NCBI GenBank assembly: GCA_900544395.1 | Contig: UQVC01000006.1 | Span: 39,196-103,195, forward strand | Origin: an uncultured Ruminococcus sp. | Lineage (GTDB): Bacteria > Bacillota > Clostridia > Lachnospirales > Lachnospiraceae | Direction: 5' to 3' | DNA: 64,000 bases | Part shown: one piece after another, positions 53,381 to 61,236 of the stretch | Layout: the number at the start of each line of letters is the position of its first letter | How positions within the stretch are numbered: position 1 is the first letter of the stretch | Made by a program: the position numbers and the translations under genes | Notes under the pieces: model-generated | Databases searched by the model: none | Told to the model about the DNA's origin: nothing | Seen by the model: only the letters and a program-made list of their open reading frames with translations

Positions 53381-54001
53381 ATGAGAATAAAAAAGTTTGT
53401 CATCGGAATGGTTGGAACCAACTGTTATGTGGTGTATAACGAAGAGACAAGAGCATGTTTTGTGGTGGATCCGGCAGCGCCGTCGGATCTAGTGATTGAG
53501 TTTATCAAGACAGAAGATCTAATCTTACAGGGGATTCTTCTGACACATGGACATTTCGATCATATCATGGGAATCGATGCACTGTGCAGAGCATATCCGG
53601 TTCCGGTGTATGCAAGCATTCTGGAAGAACTGGTGCTGACAGATCCGGATGTGAATCTGTCTTCGGCATATGGCATGGGATATACCGTGACAGACGTCAG
53701 ATTTCTGGAAGATGAGGAGCATGTCGAGCTTGCCGGATATGAGATCCGGATGATCTCTACGCCGGGGCATACGGTGGGAGGATGCTGTTATTATCTTCCG
53801 AAGGAAGAGGTTCTCTTTAGTGGAGATACACTATTTGCAGGTTCGGTTGGAAGAACGGATTTTCCGACAGGCAGCATGGGGACGCTGGTGCGTTCCGTAA
53901 AAGAGAGATTGTTAGTGCTTCCAGAGGATACGCAGGTGTATCCGGGACATATGGAGGCAACGACGATCGGATTTGAAAAGGAGAATAATCCGTTCCTGTA
54001 A
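53381..54001 (+). CDS. MBL-fold metallo-hydrolase (glyoxalase II-like)
   Basis: A 206-residue protein of the metallo-beta-lactamase fold with the zinc motif T-H56-G-H58-F-D60-H61, further histidines in TPGHTVGGCC and YPGHMEATTIG, and LFSGDTLFAGSVGRTDFPTG, the YcbL/GloB-like pattern. It is shorter than classical glyoxalase II and lacks its C-terminal domain. It begins 6 bp after relA and precedes hemZ, a common clostridial order. Likely a cytoplasmic thioester or related hydrolase; substrate unknown. Confidence 0.9.
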   Translation: MRIKKFVIGMVGTNCYVVYNEETRACFVVDPAAPSDLVIEFIKTEDLILQGILLTHGHFDHIMGIDALCRAYPVPVYASILEELVLTDPDVNLSSAYGMGYTVTDVRFLEDEEHVELAGYEIRMISTPGHTVGGCCYYLPKEEVLFSGDTLFAGSVGRTDFPTGSMGTLVRSVKERLLVLPEDTQVYPGHMEATTIGFEKENNPFL

Positions 54002-54024
54002 ATACGGAGCGAGAGAAAAATACA

Positions 54025-55452
54025 ATGATACAGATCAGCAGTAAAGATACGTTATATATGTATAATTTATATCATATTGTGAAGGCGTTCTTCCCGAATG
54101 GGGAGATCCGCCAGAATCTGGACGAAAAGCAGGAATCTCTGGTTTCAGTGAAGCTGGATGAAGGTTCTTGCTTTTGTGTTCCTGTTTCAGAAGTGAAAGA
54201 CTGTCGGGATCGGCAGGAGGGAAAGAAACAAGTGACCAGACTGGTGTACGACTGGCTGTCAAAGGAAAGCGGCAAATCTCTTGCCTGGGGGATGCTGACC
54301 GGAGTCAGACCAACCAAACTGGCCATGCAGAAATTAGAATCCGGTATGAGTCAGGCAGAGGTCTGTACGTTTCTGGAAGAGGAGTATGGCGTGAGCCCTC
54401 AGAAAGCAGAACTTGGAATTGCCATTGCAGAACGGGAGAAAGAACTTCTTGGCAGACTGGATTATGAACAGGGATTCAGCCTGTATGTGGGAATCCCGTT
54501 TTGCCCGAGCATTTGTTCGTACTGTTCGTTCAGCTCCTCCCCTTTGGCAGAGTGGAAGGATCGGGTGGATGACTATTTAAAAGCGCTTTGTCAGGAAATC
54601 CGGTCTCTTGGCAAGATGGCAGAAGGCAGAAGACTCAACACGATCTATATCGGAGGGGGGACGCCGACCACGCTGGAGGCAGAGCAGCTTTCTGTGCTTC
54701 TGGACACGATACAGAAGTCGTTTTCGTTTGAACATCTGCTGGAGTTTACAATCGAGGCGGGAAGACCGGACAGCATTACACGAGAGAAGCTGGAAGTGAT
54801 GCGAAGATTTCCGGTGACCCGGATTTCGGTCAATCCACAGACCATGCAGCAAAAGACGCTGGATCTGGTGGGCAGAAAACACACCGTACAGGATGTAAAA
54901 GATATTTTTCAGGCAGCCAGAGAGCTGGGATTTGACAACATCAATATGGATCTGATCGCAGGGCTGCCGGGGGAAGACGCACAGGATATGAGGGATACCC
55001 TTCGTCAGATCGAAGAACTCTCTCCGGACAGCCTGACGGTACACGCGCTGGCCATCAAGCGGGCGGCAAAATTCGGGCAGGAGCAGCGAAAGATCGATCT
55101 GCATTCTGAGATCGAGCAGATGGTAGAAGAAAGCGCCAGGGCAGCAGAGCGGATGGGGCTTGTGCCATACTATCTGTACCGACAGAAGAATATTGCGGGA
55201 AATTTTGAAAATGTTGGATATGCAAAGGTTGACAAAGCCGGAATATACAATATACTTATTATGGAAGAAAAACAGACGATCCTTGCGGCAGGGGCAGGAG
55301 CTTCTACCAAGATCGTGCTTCCGGAGAAGATCCGTCTGGACAATGGCAGAGAGACGAATCTGATCCGGATTGAGAATGTGAAGAATATTACGGAATATGA
55401 AAGCCGTATTGACGAGATGATAGAGAGAAAAGGAGAATGGCTATGGCGCTGA
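54025..55452 (+). CDS. hemZ: Coproporphyrinogen dehydrogenase HemZ (radical SAM)
   Basis: A 475-residue protein with the HemZ N-terminal extension (MLTGVRPTKLAMQKLESG) and the radical-SAM motif C160-PSI-C164-SY-C167. HemN-like features follow: YIGGGTPTTLEAEQL, the EAGRPD segment, RISVNPQTMQ and LDLVGRKH, NMDLIAGLPGE. The HemZ group is related to oxygen-independent coproporphyrinogen III oxidase, but in organisms without a haem pathway its true role is uncertain. It overlaps hisS by 10 bp. Confidence 0.93.
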   Translation: MIQISSKDTLYMYNLYHIVKAFFPNGEIRQNLDEKQESLVSVKLDEGSCFCVPVSEVKDCRDRQEGKKQVTRLVYDWLSKESGKSLAWGMLTGVRPTKLAMQKLESGMSQAEVCTFLEEEYGVSPQKAELGIAIAEREKELLGRLDYEQGFSLYVGIPFCPSICSYCSFSSSPLAEWKDRVDDYLKALCQEIRSLGKMAEGRRLNTIYIGGGTPTTLEAEQLSVLLDTIQKSFSFEHLLEFTIEAGRPDSITREKLEVMRRFPVTRISVNPQTMQQKTLDLVGRKHTVQDVKDIFQAARELGFDNINMDLIAGLPGEDAQDMRDTLRQIEELSPDSLTVHALAIKRAAKFGQEQRKIDLHSEIEQMVEESARAAERMGLVPYYLYRQKNIAGNFENVGYAKVDKAGIYNILIMEEKQTILAAGAGASTKIVLPEKIRLDNGRETNLIRIENVKNITEYESRIDEMIERKGEWLWR

Positions 55453-56708
55453 AAAAGAAACCGGTAACGGGAATGAAAGATATGATGCCGGCGGAGATGG
55501 AAATCCGTGATTATGTGATCGGACTGATCAAAGAGACTTACCGTGCATTTGGATTCTCATCCATTGAGACTCCATGTGTGGAGCATATTGAAAATCTCTG
55601 CAGCAAACAGGGCGGAGACAATGAAAAGCTGATCTTTAAGATCCTCAAACGAGGAGAAAAGTTAAAGATCGAGGAAGCAAAAGAAGAGATGGATGTGGTA
55701 GACGGAGGTCTTCGATATGATCTGACTGTGCCGCTGTCCAGATATTATTCCAACAATGCCAATGAACTGCCATCCCCATTTAAAGCCCTTCAGATGGGAA
55801 ATGTATGGAGAGCAGACAGACCGCAGCGAGGTCGTTTCCGCCAGTTCATGCAGTGCGATATTGATATTTTGGGCGAGCCGAGTAATCTGGCAGAGATCGA
55901 ACTGATTCTGGCAACGAGCACACTGCTTGGAAAACTGGATTTTAAAAACTTTACGATTCGCATCAATGACAGAAGAATTTTAAAAGCGATGGCAGCTTAC
56001 AGCGGATTTGCAGAGAGTGACTATGAAAATGTATTCATCATCCTGGATAAGATGGACAAGATCGGTCTGGATGGTGTGGCGGCAGAATTAGAGGAAAACG
56101 GATATGCGAAAGAGTCTGTGGAAAAATATCTGCAGTTATTCAAAGAGATTACGAATGACGTGGAAGGGGTACGTTACTGTAAAGAGAAACTGGAAGGCTT
56201 TCTTGCGGATGATGCGGCGGCTTCGCTTGAGACCATCATCACATGTGTAGAGAGTGCGAAAGAAGCGGATTTCCGTATGAAATTTGATCCCACACTGGTT
56301 CGCGGAATGTCTTATTACACAGGAACGATTTTTGAGATTTCCATGGATGAATTTGGCGGTTCTGTCGGCGGCGGCGGGCGCTATGACGAGATGATCGGAA
56401 AATTTACGGGACAGAACACACCGGCAGTCGGTTTTTCCATCGGATTCGAGCGAATCGTGATGCTGCTGTTAGAAAGAGGATATCAGGTGCCGACGGCAGC
56501 GCAGAAAAAAGCATTTCTTATCGATAAGAAAGTGCCCCAGGCAGGAATGCTGAAGATCTTGGATCTGGCAAAGGCAGAACGTGCTCTTGGCAAACAGGTG
56601 ATGATCGTCAATATGAAGAAAAATAAAAAGTTCCAGAAAGAACAGCTGATGGAACAGGGATATACAGAGATTGTGGACTGCTATGCAGACAACATCGAGC
56701 AGTTGTAG
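55443..56708 (+). CDS. hisS: Histidine--tRNA ligase
   Basis: The start is ATG 55443 (MALKKKPVTGMKDMMPAE), 7 nt after AAGGAG; an ATG six bases earlier is too close to that RBS. The 421-residue class II synthetase has motif 1 (FGFSSIETPCVE), motif 2 (QMGNVWRADRPQRGRFRQF), the histidine-specific RGMSYYTGTIFE and motif 3 (VGFSIGFERIVMLL), with a short C-terminal anticodon-binding domain. It begins inside the end of hemZ and is followed by aspS, the usual Firmicute pair. Confidence 0.97.
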   Translation: MALKKKPVTGMKDMMPAEMEIRDYVIGLIKETYRAFGFSSIETPCVEHIENLCSKQGGDNEKLIFKILKRGEKLKIEEAKEEMDVVDGGLRYDLTVPLSRYYSNNANELPSPFKALQMGNVWRADRPQRGRFRQFMQCDIDILGEPSNLAEIELILATSTLLGKLDFKNFTIRINDRRILKAMAAYSGFAESDYENVFIILDKMDKIGLDGVAAELEENGYAKESVEKYLQLFKEITNDVEGVRYCKEKLEGFLADDAAASLETIITCVESAKEADFRMKFDPTLVRGMSYYTGTIFEISMDEFGGSVGGGGRYDEMIGKFTGQNTPAVGFSIGFERIVMLLLERGYQVPTAAQKKAFLIDKKVPQAGMLKILDLAKAERALGKQVMIVNMKKNKKFQKEQLMEQGYTEIVDCYADNIEQL

Positions 56709-56730
56709 AGAAGAAGGGAGAAACAGAGAA

Positions 56731-58527
56731 ATGGCAGAATCTATGCAGGGACTCAAAAGAACGCACCGATGCGGGGAACTGTCCAGTGCAAACATTGGAG
56801 AAAAAGTAACCGTTATGGGATGGGTACAGAAAAACAGAAACAAAGGCGGGATCGTATTTATGGATCTGCGCGACCGTTCCGGAATTCTTCAGATCGTATT
56901 TGAAGGGGAAGAGCAGGCAGAGCTGATGGAAAAAGCTGCAAAATTAAGAAGCGAATTTGTAGTTGCAGTGGTAGGAAATGTAGAGAAGAGAAGCGGAGCA
57001 GTCAATGAAAATCTGGCAACCGGTGAGATTGAAGTGCGTGCAGAAGAGCTTCGTATCCTGTCAGAATCAGAAGTGCCTCCGTTCCAGGTAGAAGAAAACA
57101 GTAAGACCAAAGAAGATCTTCGTCTGAAATATCGCTATCTGGATCTGAGAAGACCGGATCTTCAGAGAAATTTAAAAATGAGAAGTCAGGTCACAACACT
57201 GGCACGTCAGTTTTTTGCAGAAGAAGGATTCCTTGAGATCGAGACTCCGATCCTTGGAAAGACAACTCCGGAAGGCGCGAGAGATTATCTGGTGCCAAGC
57301 CGTGTACATCCGGGAAGTTTTTATGGACTTCCGCAGTCACCACAGCTTTACAAACAGCTGTTGATGTGCTCAGGATGCGACCGTTATATCCAGATTGCAA
57401 AATGTTTCCGCGATGAGGATCTTCGTGCCGACAGACAGCCGGAATTTACGCAGATCGATATGGAACTTTCTTTTGTAGACGTGGATGATGTGATCGAAGT
57501 CAATGAGCGTTTCCTGGCAAAAGTATTCCGGGAAGTTCTGGGCGTGGAGGTTCAGCTCCCGATCCAGCGAATAACATGGCAGGAAGCCATGGATCGCTAC
57601 GGCTCTGACAAACCGGATACCCGTTTCGGTATGGAGCTGGTGAATGTGACAGAAGTTGTCAAAGACAGTGAGTTTGTGGTGTTCAAAGGCGCCATTGAGA
57701 ATGGTGGAACTGTCCGCGGTATCAATGCCAAAGGACAGGGGGCAATGCCGCGTAAGAAGATTGACAAGCTGGTAGCATTTGCAAAAGATTTTGGCGCTAA
57801 GGGGCTTGCTTATATTGCGCTCCAGGAAGATGGTACCGTGAAGTCTTCTTTCTCTAAATTTATGACAGAAGAAGAGATGCAGAATCTGATCGCAGCAATG
57901 AACGGAGAAGCAGGAGACTTACTGCTCTTTGCAGCGGACAAAAATAAAGTCGTATGGGATGTCCTTGGAAATCTGCGTCTGGAACTGGCAAAACAGATGG
58001 AACTTCTGGACAAGGATCAGTACAACTTCCTGTGGGTTACAGAATTCCCGCTGCTTGAGTGGAGTGACGAGCAGAACCGCTATCTGGCAATGCACCATCC
58101 ATTTACCATGCCGATGGAAGAAGATCTGCAGTACATTGATTCCGATCCGGGAAGAGTCCGTGCAAAAGCGTATGATATCGTATTGAATGGAAACGAAATC
58201 GGTGGAGGAAGTGTCAGGATCTTCCAGAACGACGTACAGGAGAAGATGTTCGAAGTGCTTGGATTTACAAAAGAGCAGGCGTACGAGCAGTTTGGATTCC
58301 TTCTGGATGCGTTCAAATACGGAGTGCCGCCTCACGCAGGACTGGCATATGGTCTGGACAGACTGGTCATGCTGATGGCAAAAGAAGACAGCATCCGTGA
58401 TGTGATGGCATTCCCGAAAATCAAAGATGCGTCCTGTCTGATGACACAGGCTCCAAGCATGGCAGATAACAAGCAGTTGGAAGAACTGGGACTGAAACTG
58501 GATATTCAGGAAGAAACAGAAGAATAA
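56731..58527 (+). CDS. aspS: Aspartate--tRNA ligase
   Basis: The start is ATG 56731 with AAGGGAG at 56713-56720; the frame open from 56671 lies inside hisS. The 598-residue protein has the N-terminal OB anticodon domain (KVTVMGWVQKNRNKGGIVFM), class II motif 2 (CFRDEDLRADRQPEFTQ), the bacterial GAD insertion (~300-410) and motif 3 (GLAYGLDRLVML). Whether it is discriminating or also charges tRNA-Asn cannot be told with certainty here. Co-transcribed with hisS. Confidence 0.97.
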   Translation: MAESMQGLKRTHRCGELSSANIGEKVTVMGWVQKNRNKGGIVFMDLRDRSGILQIVFEGEEQAELMEKAAKLRSEFVVAVVGNVEKRSGAVNENLATGEIEVRAEELRILSESEVPPFQVEENSKTKEDLRLKYRYLDLRRPDLQRNLKMRSQVTTLARQFFAEEGFLEIETPILGKTTPEGARDYLVPSRVHPGSFYGLPQSPQLYKQLLMCSGCDRYIQIAKCFRDEDLRADRQPEFTQIDMELSFVDVDDVIEVNERFLAKVFREVLGVEVQLPIQRITWQEAMDRYGSDKPDTRFGMELVNVTEVVKDSEFVVFKGAIENGGTVRGINAKGQGAMPRKKIDKLVAFAKDFGAKGLAYIALQEDGTVKSSFSKFMTEEEMQNLIAAMNGEAGDLLLFAADKNKVVWDVLGNLRLELAKQMELLDKDQYNFLWVTEFPLLEWSDEQNRYLAMHHPFTMPMEEDLQYIDSDPGRVRAKAYDIVLNGNEIGGGSVRIFQNDVQEKMFEVLGFTKEQAYEQFGFLLDAFKYGVPPHAGLAYGLDRLVMLMAKEDSIRDVMAFPKIKDASCLMTQAPSMADNKQLEELGLKLDIQEETEE

Positions 58528-58561
58528 AAGAAAAACTTGTCCGAAAAGGGCGGTGTAAAAG

Positions 58562-58597
58562 GAGGGGCTGTGAGTTGAGATCACAGCTTCTCTTATT
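58562..58597 (+). terminator. Terminator of the recJ-aspS gene run
   Basis: GAGGGGCTGTGA (58562-58573) pairs with TCACAGCTTCTC (58581-58592, two G-U), followed by TTATTTT. Confidence 0.78.
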
Positions 58598-58640
58598 TTA
58601 TGAGGAAAACAGAGACAGCGGAAAAACAGAATTTGAAAAA

Positions 58641-58673
58641 GAAAAAAGACTGTAAATCTTTCGATTCACAGTC
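58641..58673 (-). terminator. Terminator of the tRNA-Gly transcript
   Basis: On the minus strand GACTGTGAATC-GAAA-GATTTACAGTC forms a hairpin (58648-58673) with a GAAA loop, then six T. Confidence 0.85.
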
Positions 58674-58680
58674 CTGTAAG

Positions 58681-58753
58681 AGCGATAGACGGGGTTCGAA
58701 CCCGCGACCCCGACCTTGGCAAGGTCGTACTCTACCAGCTGAGCCACTATCGC
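58681..58753 (-). tRNA. tRNA-Gly (anticodon GCC)
   Basis: The 73-nt cloverleaf on the minus strand has acceptor GCGATAG/CTATCGC, D-loop AGCTGGTA, anticodon stem CGACC/GGTCG with loop TTGCCAA (anticodon GCC), and T-arm GCGGGTTCGAACCCCGT. The discriminator base is T, and the next bases are CTT, so CCA is not encoded and must be added. It has its own promoter and terminator. Confidence 0.95.
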
Positions 58754-58785
58754 GTTTGTTTTGTGTTCCCCTCGGAACAATATAT

Positions 58786-58814
58786 ACTATACTACAGGTG
58801 TTCTGATCTGTCAA
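58786..58814 (-). promoter_or_regulatory. Strong promoter of tRNA-Gly
   Basis: On the minus strand TTGACA (complement of 58809-58814), a 17-bp spacer and TATAGT (complement of 58786-58791), about 33 bp before the tRNA. Confidence 0.88.
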
Positions 58815-58965
58815 CAACTTTTTTGAAAAAATTTCAATTTTTTTGAAAGTTCTAATTGTATAGTCAAATCACAATATTCTGGTGCATGAGAATGATTGTC
58901 GATTTTTATACAATACTGTGATAAAATAAGAAAACAAAAGAAGAAAATGAGGAGGGAATGAGAGG

Positions 58966-60042
58966 ATGTTAGCTTATGCAGTGTTAGTGGGAGTTCTGCT
59001 CATTGCATTTGCCATAGCCATTGTTTGCGTTGTGGCAATGTGGAAGATTTTTGTAAAAGCGGGGGAGCATGGATGGGCCTCACTGATTCCATTTTACAAT
59101 TTCTATGTGATGACAAAAATTACATGGGGAAAGGGATGGCTGTTTCTGTTGCTGCTGCTTCCAATCGGAAATTTGATTTTTGGGATTTTCACATCCATCA
59201 AGCTTGCTAAGGTATTTGGAAAAGGAGGAGGATTTGCATGTGGAATTATTTTCCTGAGCATTATTTTCCTGCCGATGCTGGCTTTTGGAAATGCAGAGTA
59301 TGCAGGGCCGGATCCGGAGCCGAATAAAGGGGGGATCATTGCAAGTACGATTGCAGGTGTGATCGGAGTGATCTTGGTGATCCTTCAGATCGCAGCAGTG
59401 ATCGCTTTGGGATTGTATGCGGTTTCCCAGCCGGCAAAAGGGCAGACGGTGACAGAAGAGATACCGGAAGCACCGGAGGCTGCGCCCGAAGAACCGGCGG
59501 AAGAACCGGATAAAGAGACAGATCCGAATGCAGGAAGTACATATCAAGCATCTCCGATCGAAGGATATGATGAATTTGAAACCGTAGAGCTGACAGGATA
59601 TCGGTGGTTCACAAACGCGGTCCTGTTTAAAGGTGGAGAGAATGTGGTTGAAGAACGTTCGGCAACCTCTGTAAGAGATGGAATTGAGCTGAAAGCAGAA
59701 TTTACATTGCTGGCAGGAGATGAGACGATCGAACAAAGAATTTCTGCAGAAATGGAAAATATCCGCAAAACGCTGGAAAGTCAGGGTGGAGTGTATACGG
59801 ATATTACGACAGGTGACGTGGTACAGGGAGATGGAATCGTGATGCAGCAGCTGTTCTGCTATGTGACAGGCGCGGATGGTCTTCTATATCCATGCGTCAA
59901 GATCCTGATCATTGAGCTGATGGAGGATCGCGAGATTCTGATGAACAGTATTTCCCTGGATACTTCGAAGGGAACAGAACATACGGAACGACTGTTTGAG
60001 CAGGCATGTGAATTATATGGTGCCGGATACAGCGGTGAATAA
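58966..60042 (+). CDS. DUF5684-type membrane protein with extracytoplasmic C-terminal domain
   Basis: A 358-residue protein. The first ~110 residues hold three hydrophobic segments and the signature MWKIFVKAGEHGWASLIPFY, then TKITWGKGWLFLLL, as in DUF5684 proteins; a further membrane segment is at about 124-150. An acidic, Pro/Glu-rich linker (EEIPEAPEAAPEEPAEEPDK) leads to a ~150-residue soluble domain starting near YDEFETVELTGYRWF. The soluble domain is not recognised. RBS GGAGGGAA precedes the ATG. Function unknown; it stands alone between the tRNA and a terminator. Confidence 0.75.
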   Translation: MLAYAVLVGVLLIAFAIAIVCVVAMWKIFVKAGEHGWASLIPFYNFYVMTKITWGKGWLFLLLLLPIGNLIFGIFTSIKLAKVFGKGGGFACGIIFLSIIFLPMLAFGNAEYAGPDPEPNKGGIIASTIAGVIGVILVILQIAAVIALGLYAVSQPAKGQTVTEEIPEAPEAAPEEPAEEPDKETDPNAGSTYQASPIEGYDEFETVELTGYRWFTNAVLFKGGENVVEERSATSVRDGIELKAEFTLLAGDETIEQRISAEMENIRKTLESQGGVYTDITTGDVVQGDGIVMQQLFCYVTGADGLLYPCVKILIIELMEDREILMNSISLDTSKGTEHTERLFEQACELYGAGYSGE

Positions 60043-60050
60043 GAGAACAA

Positions 60051-60091
60051 AAGGAAGTGCGCTTTGGAGAGGAAGCAGCGCTTCCTTTTTT
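60051..60091 (+). terminator. Terminator of the DUF5684 gene
   Basis: GGAAGtGCGCT (60053-60063) pairs with AGCGCTTCC (60077-60085) with one bulge, followed by six T. Confidence 0.75.
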
Positions 60092-60103
60092 GTGTGTTAC
60101 GAA

Positions 60104-60127
60104 AAGTCCTCAGGAAAATGTGAAAAC
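60104..60127 (+). repeat. Variant copy of the 33-bp repeat core
   Basis: AAGTCCTCAGGAAAATGTG differs by one base from the core of the three repeats at 61041-61139. It lies just after the DUF5684 terminator, at the left edge of the decayed sugar locus. Confidence 0.75.
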
Positions 60128-60165
60128 TGTTTTTACAGAGATAGAAAATGTACGTTGTTTCTATA

Positions 60166-60324
60166 GTTATTCCACTTTCGATGCGAATCCCGGCAGGATA
60201 GATCGGAAACAATCCGATGTGGGTATTTACAAAAGAATACGTAGATAAATATAATATTCCATATGAAGAGATCAAAACACTGGAAGATTTAGATCCATGA
60301 AGCTGATCAAGGAAAAAGAACCGG
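60166..60324 (+). pseudogene. Remnant of an extracellular solute-binding protein gene
   Basis: Three short coherent peptides occur in three successive frames: YSTFDANPGRI (about 60166-60200), IGNNPMWVFTKEYVDKY followed by IPYEEIKTLEDLDP (60202-60297, then TGA), and KLIKEKEP (60300-60323). Their order and wording fit the middle of an ABC-transporter sugar/peptide-binding lipoprotein of the kind with an IKTLEDLEP-like motif. Frameshifts and missing ends show decay. The family call is from memory of the motif and is moderate. Confidence 0.6.
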
Positions 60325-60747
60325 CTTTGCTGGCAGATCCGCAATGCAAAAGGTGAAATTCTTCGCAAGGAGGAAACAAACATAGTGGTTCCGGCATTAT
60401 GCGCGGTGTGGCTGGAAAAAGAACGATTGCCTCAGATTAATGTGTTTGAGGAATATGTCAGTTTTCAGGGATACGACGAGGAAAAGAAGATTGCAGATGA
60501 GACCGTCATCTTCTCCTATCTGAAGTACTTCCATTATCAAGATCCGCATCTGAGTTATGAAGTAGACGGAGAATGGATCACTGTGAAAGCAGATGCTTAT
60601 GCCAAAAGCGTAGAAATTCAAAATGAAAGGGAAGATCTGGTATTGAGCGACAACTATTTTGACCTGAATGCAGGAGAAAAACGGGTACGGATCCTGCGTG
60701 GAAATACGGATCAGATCAAAGTACAGAGCGTGTATGATATCAGATAG
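60325..60747 (+). pseudogene. C-terminal remnant of a GH2 beta-mannosidase
   Basis: The frame is open from about 60307, with homologous-looking sequence from LCWQIRNAKGEILRKEE onward. It reads through VPALCAVWLEKERLP and ends with LVLSDNYFDLNAGEKRV, the last beta-sandwich domain of GH2 beta-mannosidases. The catalytic barrel and N-terminal domains are absent, so about 140 residues of a normally ~800-residue enzyme remain. A GTG at 60385 with AAGGAGG could start a 120-residue product, but there is no reason to expect function. It abuts the solute-binding remnant directly, which suggests a deletion joined them. Confidence 0.72.
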
Positions 60748-60779
60748 AAAAACAGAGAAAGAACAGGAGGCAAATCCGG

Positions 60780-61019
60780 GAGTTTGCATTTTACCGGAAT
60801 CCGGGAGCAGATATGATGCTGGAAGAATTTGGCGTCTGTGCATTGAATTATGTTCTGGAACATGGAATAGAAGCGTTGTCAGAAGAACAACTGTATGAGA
60901 TGTTGGAGTTTGCCAATGCGGCGGCATCTTTGGTCACAACGAAAAAAGGCGCGCTGAAAGTGATGCCGACCAAAGAAGAAGTTGCAGGATTTTTAGAAAG
61001 AAGAGCGCGGCAAGAATAG
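60780..61019 (+). pseudogene. Internally deleted PfkB-family sugar kinase (fructokinase-like) remnant
   Basis: EFAFYRNPGADMML (60780-60821) matches the segment near residue 100 of PfkB fructokinases. It runs straight into GVCALNYVLEHGIEALSEEQ and FANAAASLVTTKKGALKVMP, the C-terminal helices of the same family. The N-terminus and the whole ATP/substrate core with the GDSF-type motif are missing, so an internal deletion is likely. An ATG at 60813 could give a 68-residue product of no evident use. Confidence 0.72.
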
Positions 61020-61040
61020 AAAATCACAGGGAGCACAATG

Positions 61041-61139
61041 AAGTCCTTAGGAAAATGTGTAAAATAATAGGAAAAGTCCTTAGGAAAATGTGTGAAATAA
61101 GAGAAAAAGTCCTTAGGAAAATGTGAAAATCGTTGAAAA
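61041..61139 (+). repeat. Three 33-bp tandem repeats upstream of the DUF4143 ATPase
   Basis: Units begin at 61041, 61074 and 61107 with an exact 33-bp period. The first 19 bases (AAGTCCTTAGGAAAATGTG) are identical in all three; the remaining 14 are A/T-rich and diverge. The core contains the inverted repeat TCCT-T-AGGA. The last unit includes the -35 box of the next gene, so the array is placed like an operator. Confidence 0.88.
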
Positions 61140-61161
61140 TACTGGGACATTGGAATATAAT
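61133..61161 (+). promoter_or_regulatory. Promoter of the DUF4143 ATPase gene
   Basis: TTGAAA (61133-61138), a 17-bp spacer and TATAAT (61156-61161). The -35 lies within the third 33-bp repeat. Confidence 0.85.
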
Positions 61162-61236
61162 CAGGGTAGATTCCATAAAATATATGAATGCAATCAATCG
61201 TAAGGATAAGAATAGAGAGTGTGAGAAGGTGAGAAT

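Noticed and set aside
61041..61139. CRISPR array
   Set aside because: The 33-bp units are directly adjacent with A/T-rich diverging tails rather than identical repeats separated by unique spacers, and no cas genes are present.
60848..61150. Minus-strand peptide with repeated HFPKDF motif
   Set aside because: It is the translation of the 33-bp DNA repeats read in the antisense direction, without a good ribosome site; the DNA repeat is the real signal.
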